Notes under the pieces: model-generated
What the model saw: the letters and a program-made list of their open reading frames with translations, nothing else
Told to the model about the DNA's origin: nothing
Database searches by the model: none
NCBI GenBank assembly: GCA_023418925.1
Contig: JAEZYS010000016.1
Location: forward strand, 186,001-250,000
DNA length: 64,000 bases
Reading direction: 5' to 3'
Source: Bacillota bacterium
GTDB lineage: Bacteria > Bacillota > Clostridia > Oscillospirales > Ruminococcaceae
Shown here: one piece after another, positions 52,764-61,330 of the stretch
Numbering within the stretch: the first letter of the stretch is position 1
Layout: the number at the start of each line of letters is the position of its first letter
Made by a program: the position numbers and the translations under genes

Positions 52764-54020
52764 TCACCTAGCCATGCTCATTACAAAGAAATCATCGCAA
52801 AGGCTTTTCTTCCCGAAAACAGCAGTAACAAAGTACCTCATGTCATCCATAGCATGGTCATTCTCCTTGACAGGTACGTCACAACCGCCACGTTCATCCC
52901 AGCGGTAAAGTGAGAACTCACGGATAATGTCATAACAGCTTTCGTGAATCTTAATCTGCCCGTTTTTCAGGCAGTCTGCCGTCCTGCGTATTCCTGCAAC
53001 AACATCATTTTCAGCAGGAATAACACTGTATCTGCCATGCCGACGTATACATTCAATAAATGAGGCAGCTGATGGGTCAACAGTAATAAAGTCAATTTTC
53101 CTGTCGCCAATAAGCTCTTCAAGTCCGTTGTAATGCTCTTCATCTGTCCTTGATTGACCATGCTCACGAGAGGCATAGTAATACTCCGAAAGCCTGTACC
53201 ATACACCGCCCGAAAGCCCCCATAAACCGAATGACGACGGATTTACAGTTCCATAGTCACATGAGACAACATACCGCTCGATGACGGGAATTGACCCCGT
53301 AAACACATGCTCTGACACATTGAACATGGGATAAACAGCACCATACACAGCAGTCCATTTTCCGAGAACAAAGCGGTCATAAAATGCCCCCGAGTATAAG
53401 CTCTTGTATCTGTCCACAATTTCGGACGAGAGGGAGGGGTTGTCCTTCATTGTGAAGTGCAGGTACAATGCTTTTTTCTCGTCAGCCTTTAAAATCCACT
53501 CGCGGTAAAACCAGTGCTGTGGGTATTCAGGATTGCAGTTGAACCACATTTTTGAGCCTGTAACAGAGCATCTTGCCAACGCCTGTTCAACAAAGGATCT
53601 CGGCATGAGAGCAACTTCGTCAAACATAATTCCGCAGAGCGTCATGCCCTGAATAAGCGATGCAGAGCCTTCATCCTTGCCGCCGAACAGGTAAAACCGA
53701 CAGCAGTTGCCAAGTGCAGAAATGTCAATGTAGTTCTTGCTTGCTTTTTCCTCGCAGCAGAAACCCATCTGACGCAGAACACTAAGCAAAGGCACAACAA
53801 CGTTTCTTTTCAGCGAGGTTATAGTCTTTCCGCAAAGAGCAAAACAGCCGCTGTCAAAGCTGCTGACAGCCCATGCCGCAAAGGAAACAGACATGCAAAG
53901 CGTCTTGCCGCTTCTGACTGCCCCATCACAGATTATCGCCTGATGTTTTGCATATTCAGGTTTTGTCCACCAGGTAAGAACGGCCTTCTGCTTTCCTGAA
54001 AATGCTGTAAATCCAGCCAT
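52764..54020 (-). CDS. Phage terminase large subunit (PBSX/terminase_3 type)
   Basis: The 418-aa ATP-driven packaging motor and nuclease has Walker A GAVRSGKT (residues 33-40), Walker B/acid GIMFDEV, the coupling motif CNPEYPQHWFY, and nuclease acids in SCDYGTVNPSS, ITVDPSA and KENDHAMDDMRY. All look intact, so packaging activity is possible. The length is normal. The ATG at 54020 is four bases after the terS stop; the AAGGAGG site lies inside terS. It is separated from the portal gene by the F hairpin element. Confidence 0.93.
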   Translation of the reverse strand: MAGFTAFSGKQKAVLTWWTKPEYAKHQAIICDGAVRSGKTLCMSVSFAAWAVSSFDSGCFALCGKTITSLKRNVVVPLLSVLRQMGFCCEEKASKNYIDISALGNCCRFYLFGGKDEGSASLIQGMTLCGIMFDEVALMPRSFVEQALARCSVTGSKMWFNCNPEYPQHWFYREWILKADEKKALYLHFTMKDNPSLSSEIVDRYKSLYSGAFYDRFVLGKWTAVYGAVYPMFNVSEHVFTGSIPVIERYVVSCDYGTVNPSSFGLWGLSGGVWYRLSEYYYASREHGQSRTDEEHYNGLEELIGDRKIDFITVDPSAASFIECIRRHGRYSVIPAENDVVAGIRRTADCLKNGQIKIHESCYDIIREFSLYRWDERGGCDVPVKENDHAMDDMRYFVTAVFGKKSLCDDFFVMSMAR

Positions 54021-54026
54021 TCAGTT

Positions 54027-54518
54027 CTATTCCTCCTTTTCTGAATTCCCTGCACTTCTGATAGCGTCAAGAAAGCTCTGCGCAGTCTCATTGGTATTGA
54101 CACTGCTGCTGATCTGATGAAGACTTTCAATAGCTTTCAGCTTGTCAGTAAACTTGATTTCACATCCGCCGCCTTTGGGATGCTTAATCTCCGAAATGCA
54201 GTCAAGGTCAAGCCTTGCAATCTGTTCGGCAGTAAGCGGTTCATCAGCAAAGGCAAGAGCAACAGCGTCATTTACCCTGCCCGTGACAATCCTGTCAAGC
54301 TGTGATCTGACAATGTTTCCGGACATTTCAGTGAGCGTACCGAGAGTATCGCTGATAAATTCCGCCGCTTTCGGATGACGGAGAATCTGCATACCGTAAC
54401 GGTAAGCCTTTTCATCAGGGTAGCCTGCCATTACAGCCGCCTGATGAACATTCCTAAGCTTTATGAAGTGATAGAGGAAGGTTTTCTGTCTTTCAGTAAA
54501 GTCCTGTTTCTGTGCCAT
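54027..54518 (-). CDS. Phage terminase small subunit
   Basis: The 163-aa protein opens with the terminase_2/P27-like DNA-binding helices: FTERQKTFLYHFIKLRNVHQAAVMAGYPDEKAYRYGMQILRHPKAAEFI, then an oligomerisation stretch (TEMSGNIVRSQLDRIVTGR) and an acidic-basic tail. It recognises the packaging start on phage DNA and hands over to terL. Start at 54518 with AGGAGG seven bases upstream; the in-frame ATG at 54569 is unlikely. A hairpin that may be a terminator/operator lies 33 bases upstream. Confidence 0.88.
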   Translation of the reverse strand: MAQKQDFTERQKTFLYHFIKLRNVHQAAVMAGYPDEKAYRYGMQILRHPKAAEFISDTLGTLTEMSGNIVRSQLDRIVTGRVNDAVALAFADEPLTAEQIARLDLDCISEIKHPKGGGCEIKFTDKLKAIESLHQISSSVNTNETAQSFLDAIRSAGNSEKEE

Positions 54519-54550
54519 ATCGCACCTCCTTTCACATACACATGGGAAAA

Positions 54551-54578
54551 TAAAAAAGTTGCACATCATTGTGCAACT
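54551..54578 (-). terminator. Terminator or operator-like palindrome in the phage operon leader
   Basis: AGTTGCACA / TGTGCAACT around a four-base loop, followed by six T on the minus strand. It lies in front of terS with no gene upstream on that strand. It may attenuate the operon or be a protein-binding palindrome. Further upstream, to 54685, I see no clear minus-strand promoter. Confidence 0.72.
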
Positions 54579-54685
54579 AAGAAAAAAATTATTTATAGCA
54601 GGTAAATTTAAGTAAACTGTATAAATATAGTAGTGTTTTTATACATATTAAAGATATATTATAGTTTGTTTGTGTAATATCCCTA

Positions 54686-54766
54686 TTGAAAAAGTGTATT
54701 AAATAAAGTATAATTTTTAAAGGTCCTTTTAAAGGTAAAGTGTAATTATAAACTTAAACGTTTAAG
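54686..54766 (+). promoter_or_regulatory. glgP promoter and LacI-type operator
   Basis: TTGAAA (54686-54691), 17 bases, TATAAT (54709-54714). About 30 bases past the predicted start lies the perfect palindrome CTTAAACGTTTAAG (54753-54766) with a central CG, the shape of LacI/GalR-family operators such as MalR-type sites. Such a position fits roadblock repression of glgP. Confidence 0.72.
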
Positions 54767-54791
54767 ATGAATTGGATTGGAGACAAGAAGC

Positions 54792-57191
54792 ATGATTCCA
54801 ATAATAAACAAAGATGATTTTGAAGAAAAACTTCGTCAGGAATTACAGATAGAATTTAATGTCACACCTATTGATGCCTCTGATAATCAGATATATAAGG
54901 CGTTATCCACTGTTGTTGTTGACCTTCTAAGAGAAAAAAGAAGAAAATTCAGAGCAAAAAATCATTCTATCGGTAATAAAGAAGTATACTACCTTTCAAT
55001 GGAATTCCTTATGGGACGTTCGTTGAAATTAAGTCTTTATAATCTTGAAATTAACACAATCGTTGAAGAAATTCTCAATGATTGGGACGTAAATATGGAC
55101 AGAATTTACGACTATGAACCTGATGCCGGTCTTGGCAACGGTGGTCTTGGACGTCTTGCAGCGTGTTACCTTGACGCCCTTGCAACAGATGGCTATCCTG
55201 CTATGGGTTATTCAATCTGTTATGAGTACGGTATTTTCAGACAGAAAATTGAAGACGGCTGGCAGACAGAACTTCCTGATAACTGGCTTCCGGGCGGTGA
55301 AAACTGGCTCGTCCAGAAAACTGATAAGTCAATAGAAATCCGCTTCGAGGGTGAACTGGAAGAGCATTGGGACGACGGTTATCACCATGTTGAGCATAAG
55401 AACTACAGCGTTGTAAATGCTGTTCCATCAGATATGTATGTTCCCGGCTATAACAGCGATGGTGTTTCTGTATTAAGACTGTGGACAGCTAAGGCACCGT
55501 CATTTGATATGGCTATGTTTAATGAGGGCAACTATGCAAAGGCTCTCAGCCAGAATACAATTGCACAGGCTATTTCTAAGGTTCTTTATCCTAACGATAA
55601 CCACCTTGAAGGAAAATCCCTTCGTCTCCGTCAGCAGTACTTCATGTGTGCCGCTTCAATCGGGGATATTGTAAACAGACATATGGCTGTTTACGGAACT
55701 CTTGACAACCTCCATGAAAAGGTTGCTATTCATATCAATGATACTCACCCTACACTTGCTATCCCTGAACTTATGAGAATACTTCTCGATGACTGCGGAT
55801 ATTCATGGGCAAAGGCATGGAACATTGTTACCCACACATTTGCATACACGAACCATACAGTTATGGCAGAGGCTCTTGAAAAGTGGGATTGCAGCCTTGT
55901 TCATCAGATTATTCCTCGTATATTCTCAATCATCATTGAAATAAATAACCGTTACTGCAAGGATCTTATGGAAAGAATCGGTGACGAAAACAAAGTTACA
56001 AGAATGTCAATCGTCCAGAACAACCAGATTCATATGGCTCTTCTCTGCGTGTGTGCTTCACACAGCGTAAATGGTGTTTCAAAGCTTCACTCTGAAATTA
56101 TCAAGAATGATGTATTCAAAAATGAATATACAGATAACCCATATAAATTCAAGAATGTTACGAACGGTATTGCTTTTAGAAGATGGCTTCTCCAGTCAAA
56201 TCCGGGACTTACAAATCTTCTTGATGAAACAATTGGTGACGGATACAAGAAGGACGCTTCAAAGCTTACAAAGTTCAGAAACTTTGAAAATGATAGTCAG
56301 GTTCTTGCACGTCTAACAGATATCAAGCGTGAAAATAAGGAACGTATTGCTAAGTATGTAAAGACCAATTTTGGTACAGAACTTAACATTGACGGTGTTT
56401 TTGACGTTCAGGTAAAACGTCTGCATGAATATAAACGTCAGCACCTTAACGCGCTCAATATCATAGCTGAATATAACAGGCTTCTCGAAAATCCTAATGC
56501 TGATTATGTTCCAAAGACGTATATCTTTGCTGCAAAGGCTGCTCCAGGATATTATCTTGCAAAGCAGATTATCAAGATGATCTGGGCTATCAGTGAAGAA
56601 ATCAGAAAGAATCATGAAATCAGCAAGAAAATGCAGGTATTCTTCCTTGAAGATTACAAGGTTACACTTTCAGAGCTTCTCATGCCTGCCGCTGAAGTTT
56701 CAGAACAGATTTCACTTGCAGGAACAGAAGCATCAGGAACAGGCAACATGAAGCTTATGCTTAACGGTGCGCTTACACTTGGAACACTTGACGGAGCAAA
56801 CGTTGAAATCAAGGATCAGGTTGGACTTGACAACATATTCCTCTTTGGTATGAACGCAGAAGAAGTTCTTGCAAAGAAGGCACAGGGTTATCGTCCTGAG
56901 GATTATGTTCGCAATAATGATGTTATTGAAAAGGCAATCAACAGAATGTATCATGGTATTAACGGATGTGTATTTGACGAGGTTGCAAACTCGCTCAAGT
57001 TCAAGGATCCATATATGGTTCTTGCAGATTTTGATGCATATCAGTCCGCACAGCAGTATGTATCCGAGTGTTATAAGGATGCAGAAAAGTGGAACAGGAA
57101 GTCACTTGCAAACATTGCAGGTTCAGGATTCTTCTCCGCAGACCGAGCAGTTGAGGATTATGCAAGGGATATCTGGAAGCTTAAAAGATAA
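54792..57191 (+). CDS. glgP: Glycogen/maltodextrin phosphorylase
   Basis: This PLP enzyme releases glucose-1-phosphate from alpha-1,4-glucans, for glycogen turnover or use of starch-derived dextrins. From 54792 it is 799 aa, near the family length. Seen: YLSMEFLMGRSLKLSLYNL, GLGNGGLGRLAACYLDALAT, NDTHPTLAIPELMRIL, FDVQVKRLHEYKRQHLN, and the PLP-Lys region AGTEASGTGNMKLMLNGALTLGTLDGANVEI. A TTG at 54777 is in frame, but the ATG at 54792 starts at the conserved N-terminus; GGAG lies nine bases upstream of it. It has a LacI-type operator and its own terminator. Confidence 0.96.
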   Translation: MIPIINKDDFEEKLRQELQIEFNVTPIDASDNQIYKALSTVVVDLLREKRRKFRAKNHSIGNKEVYYLSMEFLMGRSLKLSLYNLEINTIVEEILNDWDVNMDRIYDYEPDAGLGNGGLGRLAACYLDALATDGYPAMGYSICYEYGIFRQKIEDGWQTELPDNWLPGGENWLVQKTDKSIEIRFEGELEEHWDDGYHHVEHKNYSVVNAVPSDMYVPGYNSDGVSVLRLWTAKAPSFDMAMFNEGNYAKALSQNTIAQAISKVLYPNDNHLEGKSLRLRQQYFMCAASIGDIVNRHMAVYGTLDNLHEKVAIHINDTHPTLAIPELMRILLDDCGYSWAKAWNIVTHTFAYTNHTVMAEALEKWDCSLVHQIIPRIFSIIIEINNRYCKDLMERIGDENKVTRMSIVQNNQIHMALLCVCASHSVNGVSKLHSEIIKNDVFKNEYTDNPYKFKNVTNGIAFRRWLLQSNPGLTNLLDETIGDGYKKDASKLTKFRNFENDSQVLARLTDIKRENKERIAKYVKTNFGTELNIDGVFDVQVKRLHEYKRQHLNALNIIAEYNRLLENPNADYVPKTYIFAAKAAPGYYLAKQIIKMIWAISEEIRKNHEISKKMQVFFLEDYKVTLSELLMPAAEVSEQISLAGTEASGTGNMKLMLNGALTLGTLDGANVEIKDQVGLDNIFLFGMNAEEVLAKKAQGYRPEDYVRNNDVIEKAINRMYHGINGCVFDEVANSLKFKDPYMVLADFDAYQSAQQYVSECYKDAEKWNRKSLANIAGSGFFSADRAVEDYARDIWKLKR

Positions 57192-57194
57192 AGA

Positions 57195-57223
57195 AATCGC
57201 CGCAGAGTTTTTCTGCGGCGATT
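57195..57223 (+). terminator. glgP terminator
   Basis: Perfect 12-bp stem AATCGCCGCAGA / TCTGCGGCGATT with a five-base loop, then GTTTG. Confidence 0.85.
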
Positions 57224-57242
57224 GTTTGTATAAAGAAAAAAA

Positions 57243-57273
57243 GTAATAGCCACATTAAAAATGTGGCTATTAC
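57243..57273 (-). terminator. Terminator of the second PemK-like gene
   Basis: Perfect 14-bp stem GTAATAGCCACATT / AATGTGGCTATTAC with a three-base loop. Seven T follow on the minus strand. Confidence 0.9.
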
Positions 57274-57375
57274 AATTAAATATGATAGATACGAAATTTC
57301 TTTCGTAAATTTAATATGTATTATCTATTTACATTATATTCTATGTTATATAAAATGTCAATAGAATTTAAAAAA

Positions 57376-57834
57376 TTATTTCTTAATATACAAAGGATTT
57401 AATTGACAAATCTTGCTTAATTGCTCATTTATTTTTGTTCTATCTTCTTCTGTAATGGTAGCATATTTCTTATTATGATATACATAATCAAATATTCTAA
57501 CCTTGTCAATAGTACGAATTTGTTCAACTAATGCAGTTCCCTTAGTATTTGATAAATCAATATGATACGGTTTATCATCATTTAATCTCTCTAATGTTAC
57601 TGGAATAACAACACAAACAGGTGATGTATTGTAACAATCGACTATTAACACTGGTCTGTCTTTAGCTTGTTCACTACCTACCGTATATCCAAGATGCGCA
57701 TAATATAAATAATTAGGGAAAATATGTTGTAAATTCTCTTTTTTGTTGTAATTTAATTCAATCAGTTGTTTTTGCCATTCCGTAAACTCTTGTAAATCTT
57801 CAAGTACATTTTGATTAAATTGTTTTTCCTTCAT
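57376..57834 (-). CDS. PemK/MazF-fold protein with N-terminal extension (copy 2)
   Basis: The 152-aa protein has an N-terminal helical part (LQEFTEWQKQLIELNYNKKENL) and the SH3-like domain with YLYYAHLGYTVGSEQAKDRPVLIVDC, VCVVIPVTL, KGTALVEQIRTIDKVRIF. The GxNxGSEQxKxRP-type region at the start of the domain is the PemK/MazF signature. No antitoxin gene lies next to it. Like the 35318 gene it is alone, with its own terminator, and has an N-terminal extension that could act as a built-in antidote or as a targeting part. Start at 57834 with GGAGGAC upstream. Confidence 0.77.
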   Translation of the reverse strand: MKEKQFNQNVLEDLQEFTEWQKQLIELNYNKKENLQHIFPNYLYYAHLGYTVGSEQAKDRPVLIVDCYNTSPVCVVIPVTLERLNDDKPYHIDLSNTKGTALVEQIRTIDKVRIFDYVYHNKKYATITEEDRTKINEQLSKICQLNPLYIKK

Positions 57835-57954
57835 AATAGTCCTCCAAAAATAGTATTATATTAAATTGTACTACTATTTTTTACAAAATACAACATAAAT
57901 ATAAATAATTACCGTATATTTTTAAGGGACTAATTCAATATATTTCGCCCGTTA

Positions 57955-58689
57955 TTAATCTTTCTCACTGCCATATGTTGAAACTGTTATATCCTTTATC
58001 AGAATTTCTTCTGTCGGAACGCCACTTTCTTCATCATACTGTGCGTCGGTAATTGCATCAAGCACATCAAGTCCGTCGTATATCTGTGCGATAACTGTGT
58101 ATTGCTGTGAGAAATTCGGTACGCCGCCATGTTCAAGGAAAGCATCTCCAACAGCCTGGAGGTTTGCAGAATCCTCGAAGGTTGCTTTCATTTCGTCTGT
58201 AAACTCAATTGTGTCGAGGAAAACAAGGCTCTCGCTTGAATATCCGTCCTGACTTGAAACAGTGCAGATTGCACCCCTGAAAGGCCATAGATCCTTGTGA
58301 TATTCATTCACAATAGTTGTGCCTTCCTTATTTCTGGAATTGCATATAAAAAGTATGTCCTTTTCAACCTGTGAAACAGGGAGGTTCTTGTATGCCCCGT
58401 CAGCGACAGCCTGCTTTATAAGAGCAGCAGTGTTAGGACATTGTTCGGAATAAAGAACAGCTTTCATTGTTCCTGCGGTTGTTTCTATAATAAGTATGTC
58501 CTGTCCTTCAGCAGGTTTTTCAAACTGGATTATCTGAATGTCCTCAAGGACAGCTTTCTTAGGCTGTTCAGGTGAAAGGGCATCTAACCCAAATGATATT
58601 ATAGCTATTATAAGAACACCAAACACTAAAAACACAGCTATTTTCGGTATCCTGATAGTTTTTGTTGGGACTTTCAACTTATTAATCAT
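57955..58689 (-). CDS. Membrane-anchored cyclophilin-type peptidyl-prolyl isomerase
   Basis: A 244-aa protein with one N-terminal helix (KIAVFLVFGVLIIAIISFGLDA) and an external cyclophilin-like domain: ILIIETTAGTMKAVLYSEQCPNTAALIKQAVADGAYKNL, GAICTVSSQ, GGVPNFSQQYTVIAQIYDGLDVLDAI. The usual catalytic FHR and QGG motifs are not present in canonical form, so isomerase activity is uncertain. It probably assists folding of secreted proteins. cysS follows downstream. Confidence 0.85.
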   Translation of the reverse strand: MINKLKVPTKTIRIPKIAVFLVFGVLIIAIISFGLDALSPEQPKKAVLEDIQIIQFEKPAEGQDILIIETTAGTMKAVLYSEQCPNTAALIKQAVADGAYKNLPVSQVEKDILFICNSRNKEGTTIVNEYHKDLWPFRGAICTVSSQDGYSSESLVFLDTIEFTDEMKATFEDSANLQAVGDAFLEHGGVPNFSQQYTVIAQIYDGLDVLDAITDAQYDEESGVPTEEILIKDITVSTYGSEKD

Positions 58690-58731
58690 TCCTTTCAGCT
58701 TTTACGTCTTGTCCGTCAAATATGTAAACAA

Positions 58732-58767
58732 CAGCCGCAAAATCAAAGTATAAAGGTTTTGCGGCTG
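58732..58767 (-). terminator. Terminator-like hairpin between cysS and the cyclophilin gene
   Basis: CAGCCGCAAAA / TTTTGCGGCTG, 11 bp with a 14-base loop, just after the cysS stop. The T run after it is weak, so read-through is possible. Confidence 0.6.
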
Positions 58768-58775
58768 ATTTATAA

Positions 58776-60182
58776 TTACTTCTTGTAAATCTTTGTGCCC
58801 TGACGTGTTTCTTCAATAGCATAGCCAAGGTTAGCAATCTTATCTCTTAGTTCATCGGCAAGAGCAAAGTTTTTATCTTTTCTTGCCTGCTTTCTCTGCT
58901 CTGCAAGGTCAAGGATTTCTTGTGGAAGAGCCTCTTCTTTGTTTCTGTTGTAAAGAATACCGAGAACGCCTGTAAGCTCATCAAATACCTTTGCGCCGGC
59001 AGAAAGCTGTTCCTTGCTTGCAGCCTTGTCGAGCATCATTGTGTTAAGCTCTCTTGTAAGCTCAAACAGAGCTGTGATACCGTCCGCTGTGTTGAGGTCG
59101 TCATTGAGAGCATCAATAAACTGCTGTTTACGGTTATCAAAAATCTGCTGTGCCTCTGCTGTTACTGCACCTGACGGAGCAGATACAATTGCTCTGTCAA
59201 GACTGTCACGGCAGTTGTAAAGTCTTTCAAGTGAAGCCTTGCAAGCCTCAATAAGTTCAAGGCTATAGTTGATAGGAGTTCTGTAATGAGCCTGAATCAT
59301 AAGGTATCTGATTGGTTCATAGCCATATTTTTCTGCAACATCTCTGGTAGTAAAGAAGTTGCCTGCGGATTTGGACATTTTCTTGTTGTCTATGTTGATA
59401 TAGCCGTTATGCATCCAGTAATTTGCAAGTGGCTTTCCTGTTGCGGCTTCTGACTGTGCAATTTCATTTTCATGGTGAGGGAAGATAAGATCCTGTCCGC
59501 CGCCGTGAATATCAATTGTGTCGCCGATATAGTGTCTTGACATAGCCGAACATTCAATGTGCCAGCCAGGTCTGCCGTTGCCCCAAGGTGATTCCCAGAA
59601 AGGTTCACCAGGCTTTGCAGCTTTCCATACAGCAAAGTCCATAGCATCTTCCTTAATGCTGTTTACTTCAATTCTTGCGCCTGCCTGAAGGTCTTCAAGA
59701 GGCATGTGTGAAAGCTTTCCGTAATCATTGAACTTTTTTGAGCGGAAATATACATCACCCTGCACTTCATAAGCATAACCCTTGTCAACAAGAGTTTTGA
59801 TAATATCAATGATGATATCCATGTTTTCTGTAACCTTTGGATGAACGTCAGCTTCTCTTACGTTAAGACCTTGTGCGTCCTTCTTGAATTCACGGATATA
59901 CTTTTCAGAAACCTCGATAGAAGGAATGCCTTCTTCGTTTGAACGCTTGATAATCTTGTCATCAACGTCAGTGAAGTTCTGGACATACTTAACCTTATAG
60001 CCTGTATATTCAAGGAATCTTCTCAGCACGTCAAAAACGCATATAGGACGTGCGTTTCCGATGTGAATGAAGTTGTAAACAGTAGGACCGCAGGCATATA
60101 TAGAAACCTGACCTTCCCTGATAGGCTTCAGTTCCTCCTTTTGTCTGGTGAGGGTGTTGTATACTTTCATATTTTTGAGCAT
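58776..60182 (-). CDS. cysS: Cysteine--tRNA ligase
   Basis: The 468-aa class I synthetase charges tRNA-Cys. It has the zinc/ATP motifs [16 protein letters not shown] (HIGN), the KMSKS loop ([11 protein letters not shown]), the zinc Cys/His residues ([27 protein letters not shown]) and a C-terminal DALR-like helical end. The start at 60182 lacks an ideal ribosome site (AAGGAG is 23 bases upstream); the ATG at 60170 is an alternative. It follows cysE by 68 bases behind the same T-box leader, joining cysteine synthesis and use. Confidence 0.96.
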   Translation of the reverse strand: MLKNMKVYNTLTRQKEELKPIREGQVSIYACGPTVYNFIHIGNARPICVFDVLRRFLEYTGYKVKYVQNFTDVDDKIIKRSNEEGIPSIEVSEKYIREFKKDAQGLNVREADVHPKVTENMDIIIDIIKTLVDKGYAYEVQGDVYFRSKKFNDYGKLSHMPLEDLQAGARIEVNSIKEDAMDFAVWKAAKPGEPFWESPWGNGRPGWHIECSAMSRHYIGDTIDIHGGGQDLIFPHHENEIAQSEAATGKPLANYWMHNGYINIDNKKMSKSAGNFFTTRDVAEKYGYEPIRYLMIQAHYRTPINYSLELIEACKASLERLYNCRDSLDRAIVSAPSGAVTAEAQQIFDNRKQQFIDALNDDLNTADGITALFELTRELNTMMLDKAASKEQLSAGAKVFDELTGVLGILYNRNKEEALPQEILDLAEQRKQARKDKNFALADELRDKIANLGYAIEETRQGTKIYKK

Positions 60183-60250
60183 ATTCCCATTAAGGAATAT
60201 GCACTCCTTTCAATGTTTTGAGGTTTTGCTTCGTAAAACAAAACTTTCCT

Positions 60251-60943
60251 TTACTTGTTGGATGAGTTTTTGTTATATTTTTTTGCTATTTCAACAATAT
60301 CACTCTTGTTTGTTATATTGAACATCTGCTTTTCAAGCTTTTCAATACGCATAAGCTGTTTGCAGAGTTCCTGTGCAACCGGATCCGGAATGTGAACCTG
60401 ATCGAGATCGCATTTATTTACTTTCTTGCCGTTCTGCTTAACTATTCTTGCAGGCACGCCGACAGCAGTACAGTTTGCAGGAACCTCTTCAAGAACAACA
60501 GCATTTGCTGCAATTTTTGCATTGTCCCCGACCTTAAAAGGACCTAAAACTCTTGCACCAGCGCCGACCATGACGTTGTTTCCGAGAGTAGGATGTCGCT
60601 TGCCCTTGTCTTTTCCTGTTCCTCCGAGAGTTACTCCCTGATACACAAGGCAGTTGTCGCCGATTTCAGTTGTTTCACCAATAACAACGCCCATACCGTG
60701 GTCAATGAAAAATCCCTTACCTATTTTAGCACCAGGATGGATTTCTATTCCCGTCATAAAGCGTGCAAACTGTGAAATCATTCTTGCAACAGTGAAAAGC
60801 TTCATCTGATAAAACCAATGTGAAATTCTGTACATCAGAACTGCATGCAGACCTGAGTATGTCAGAATAATCTCAAAGGTACTTCTTGCGGCAGGGTCAC
60901 GCCTCTTAACCGAATCAATATCTGATTTAATGCTATCAAACAT
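60251..60943 (-). CDS. cysE: Serine O-acetyltransferase
   Basis: CysE acetylates serine, the first step of cysteine synthesis. The 230-aa protein has the short N-terminal helical domain (FDSIKSDIDSVKRRDPAARS, EIILTYSGLHAV) and left-handed beta-helix repeats: HPGAKIGKGFFIDHGMGVVIGETTEIGDNCLVYQGVTLGG with the catalytic DH pair, and KGKRHPTLG. The C-terminus (ALVVLEEVPANCTAVGVPARIV) ends in the coiled tail. The ATG at 60943 has AAGGAG upstream, about 60 bases past the T-box terminator. cysS is next in the operon. Confidence 0.95.
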   Translation of the reverse strand: MFDSIKSDIDSVKRRDPAARSTFEIILTYSGLHAVLMYRISHWFYQMKLFTVARMISQFARFMTGIEIHPGAKIGKGFFIDHGMGVVIGETTEIGDNCLVYQGVTLGGTGKDKGKRHPTLGNNVMVGAGARVLGPFKVGDNAKIAANAVVLEEVPANCTAVGVPARIVKQNGKKVNKCDLDQVHIPDPVAQELCKQLMRIEKLEKQMFNITNKSDIVEIAKKYNKNSSNK

Positions 60944-61003
60944 TATTGCCATCTCCTTATATAAATTCACTTGCGATAAAAAAAATACAGCGTTAAAATA
61001 TAC

Positions 61004-61300
61004 AAAAAAGCCGCCCTCAGAAAATCTGAAGGCGGCATTAAACCACGGTTCCACTTCAATTAGGACACAAATGTCCTATCTTAACGGACAACAGAATAAT
61101 TGTCCATCCCTGTAACGTGGGAAAACGTGAACGGATAATACTGTAAACAGGTTCACCGTTCAGGCTGGCGGCTGCACTTCACTTAATTGTCCCTGCATCG
61201 TCACACCCACCCAATGCTCTCTGAAAAGGGAATAATAAAGCTACTCTAACCGATACGCCTTTAGTATATTCACTATTATTATATTCACTCAACAGAATTA
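61004..61300 (-). promoter_or_regulatory. T-box leader of cysE-cysS
   Basis: Reading the minus strand: AGAGAGC and GGGTGGGTGTGAC resemble the Stem I landmarks of T-box RNAs; the T-box core GAAGTGGAACCGTGG sits at 61042-61057; then comes a terminator GCCGCC..TCAGA / TCTGA..GGCGGC with six T (61004-61036). In T-box leaders the uncharged tRNA stabilises an antiterminator. Cys codons TGC (in GAAGTGCAG) and TGT (in GAACCTGTTT) lie in the leader; I cannot decide which one is the specifier. Confidence 0.9.
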
Positions 61301-61330
61301 TAACACAGCAGATTTCAAAAATCAAGCATA

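Larger units (their letters stand above)
46940..54518 (-). mobile_element. Phage-derived packaging/capsid cassette without integration or lysis genes
   Basis: Nine same-strand genes run terS, terL, portal, major capsid, protease-like, three small proteins and a hub-like tail protein. Every reading frame is open. There is no integrase, repressor, replication, major tail, tape-measure, holin or endolysin gene, and I see no flanking direct repeats or tRNA gene. Two hairpin-chain elements of the kind found elsewhere in the chromosome lie between its genes. Flanking genes (msmX and glgP) are host metabolism. It could be a defective but selectively kept module, a gene-transfer-agent-like set, or an old remnant. 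Confidence 0.8.

Noticed and set aside
46940..54518. A complete, inducible prophage
   Set aside because: Integrase, repressor, replication, tape measure, tail tube and lysis genes are missing, and no attachment-site repeats were seen.
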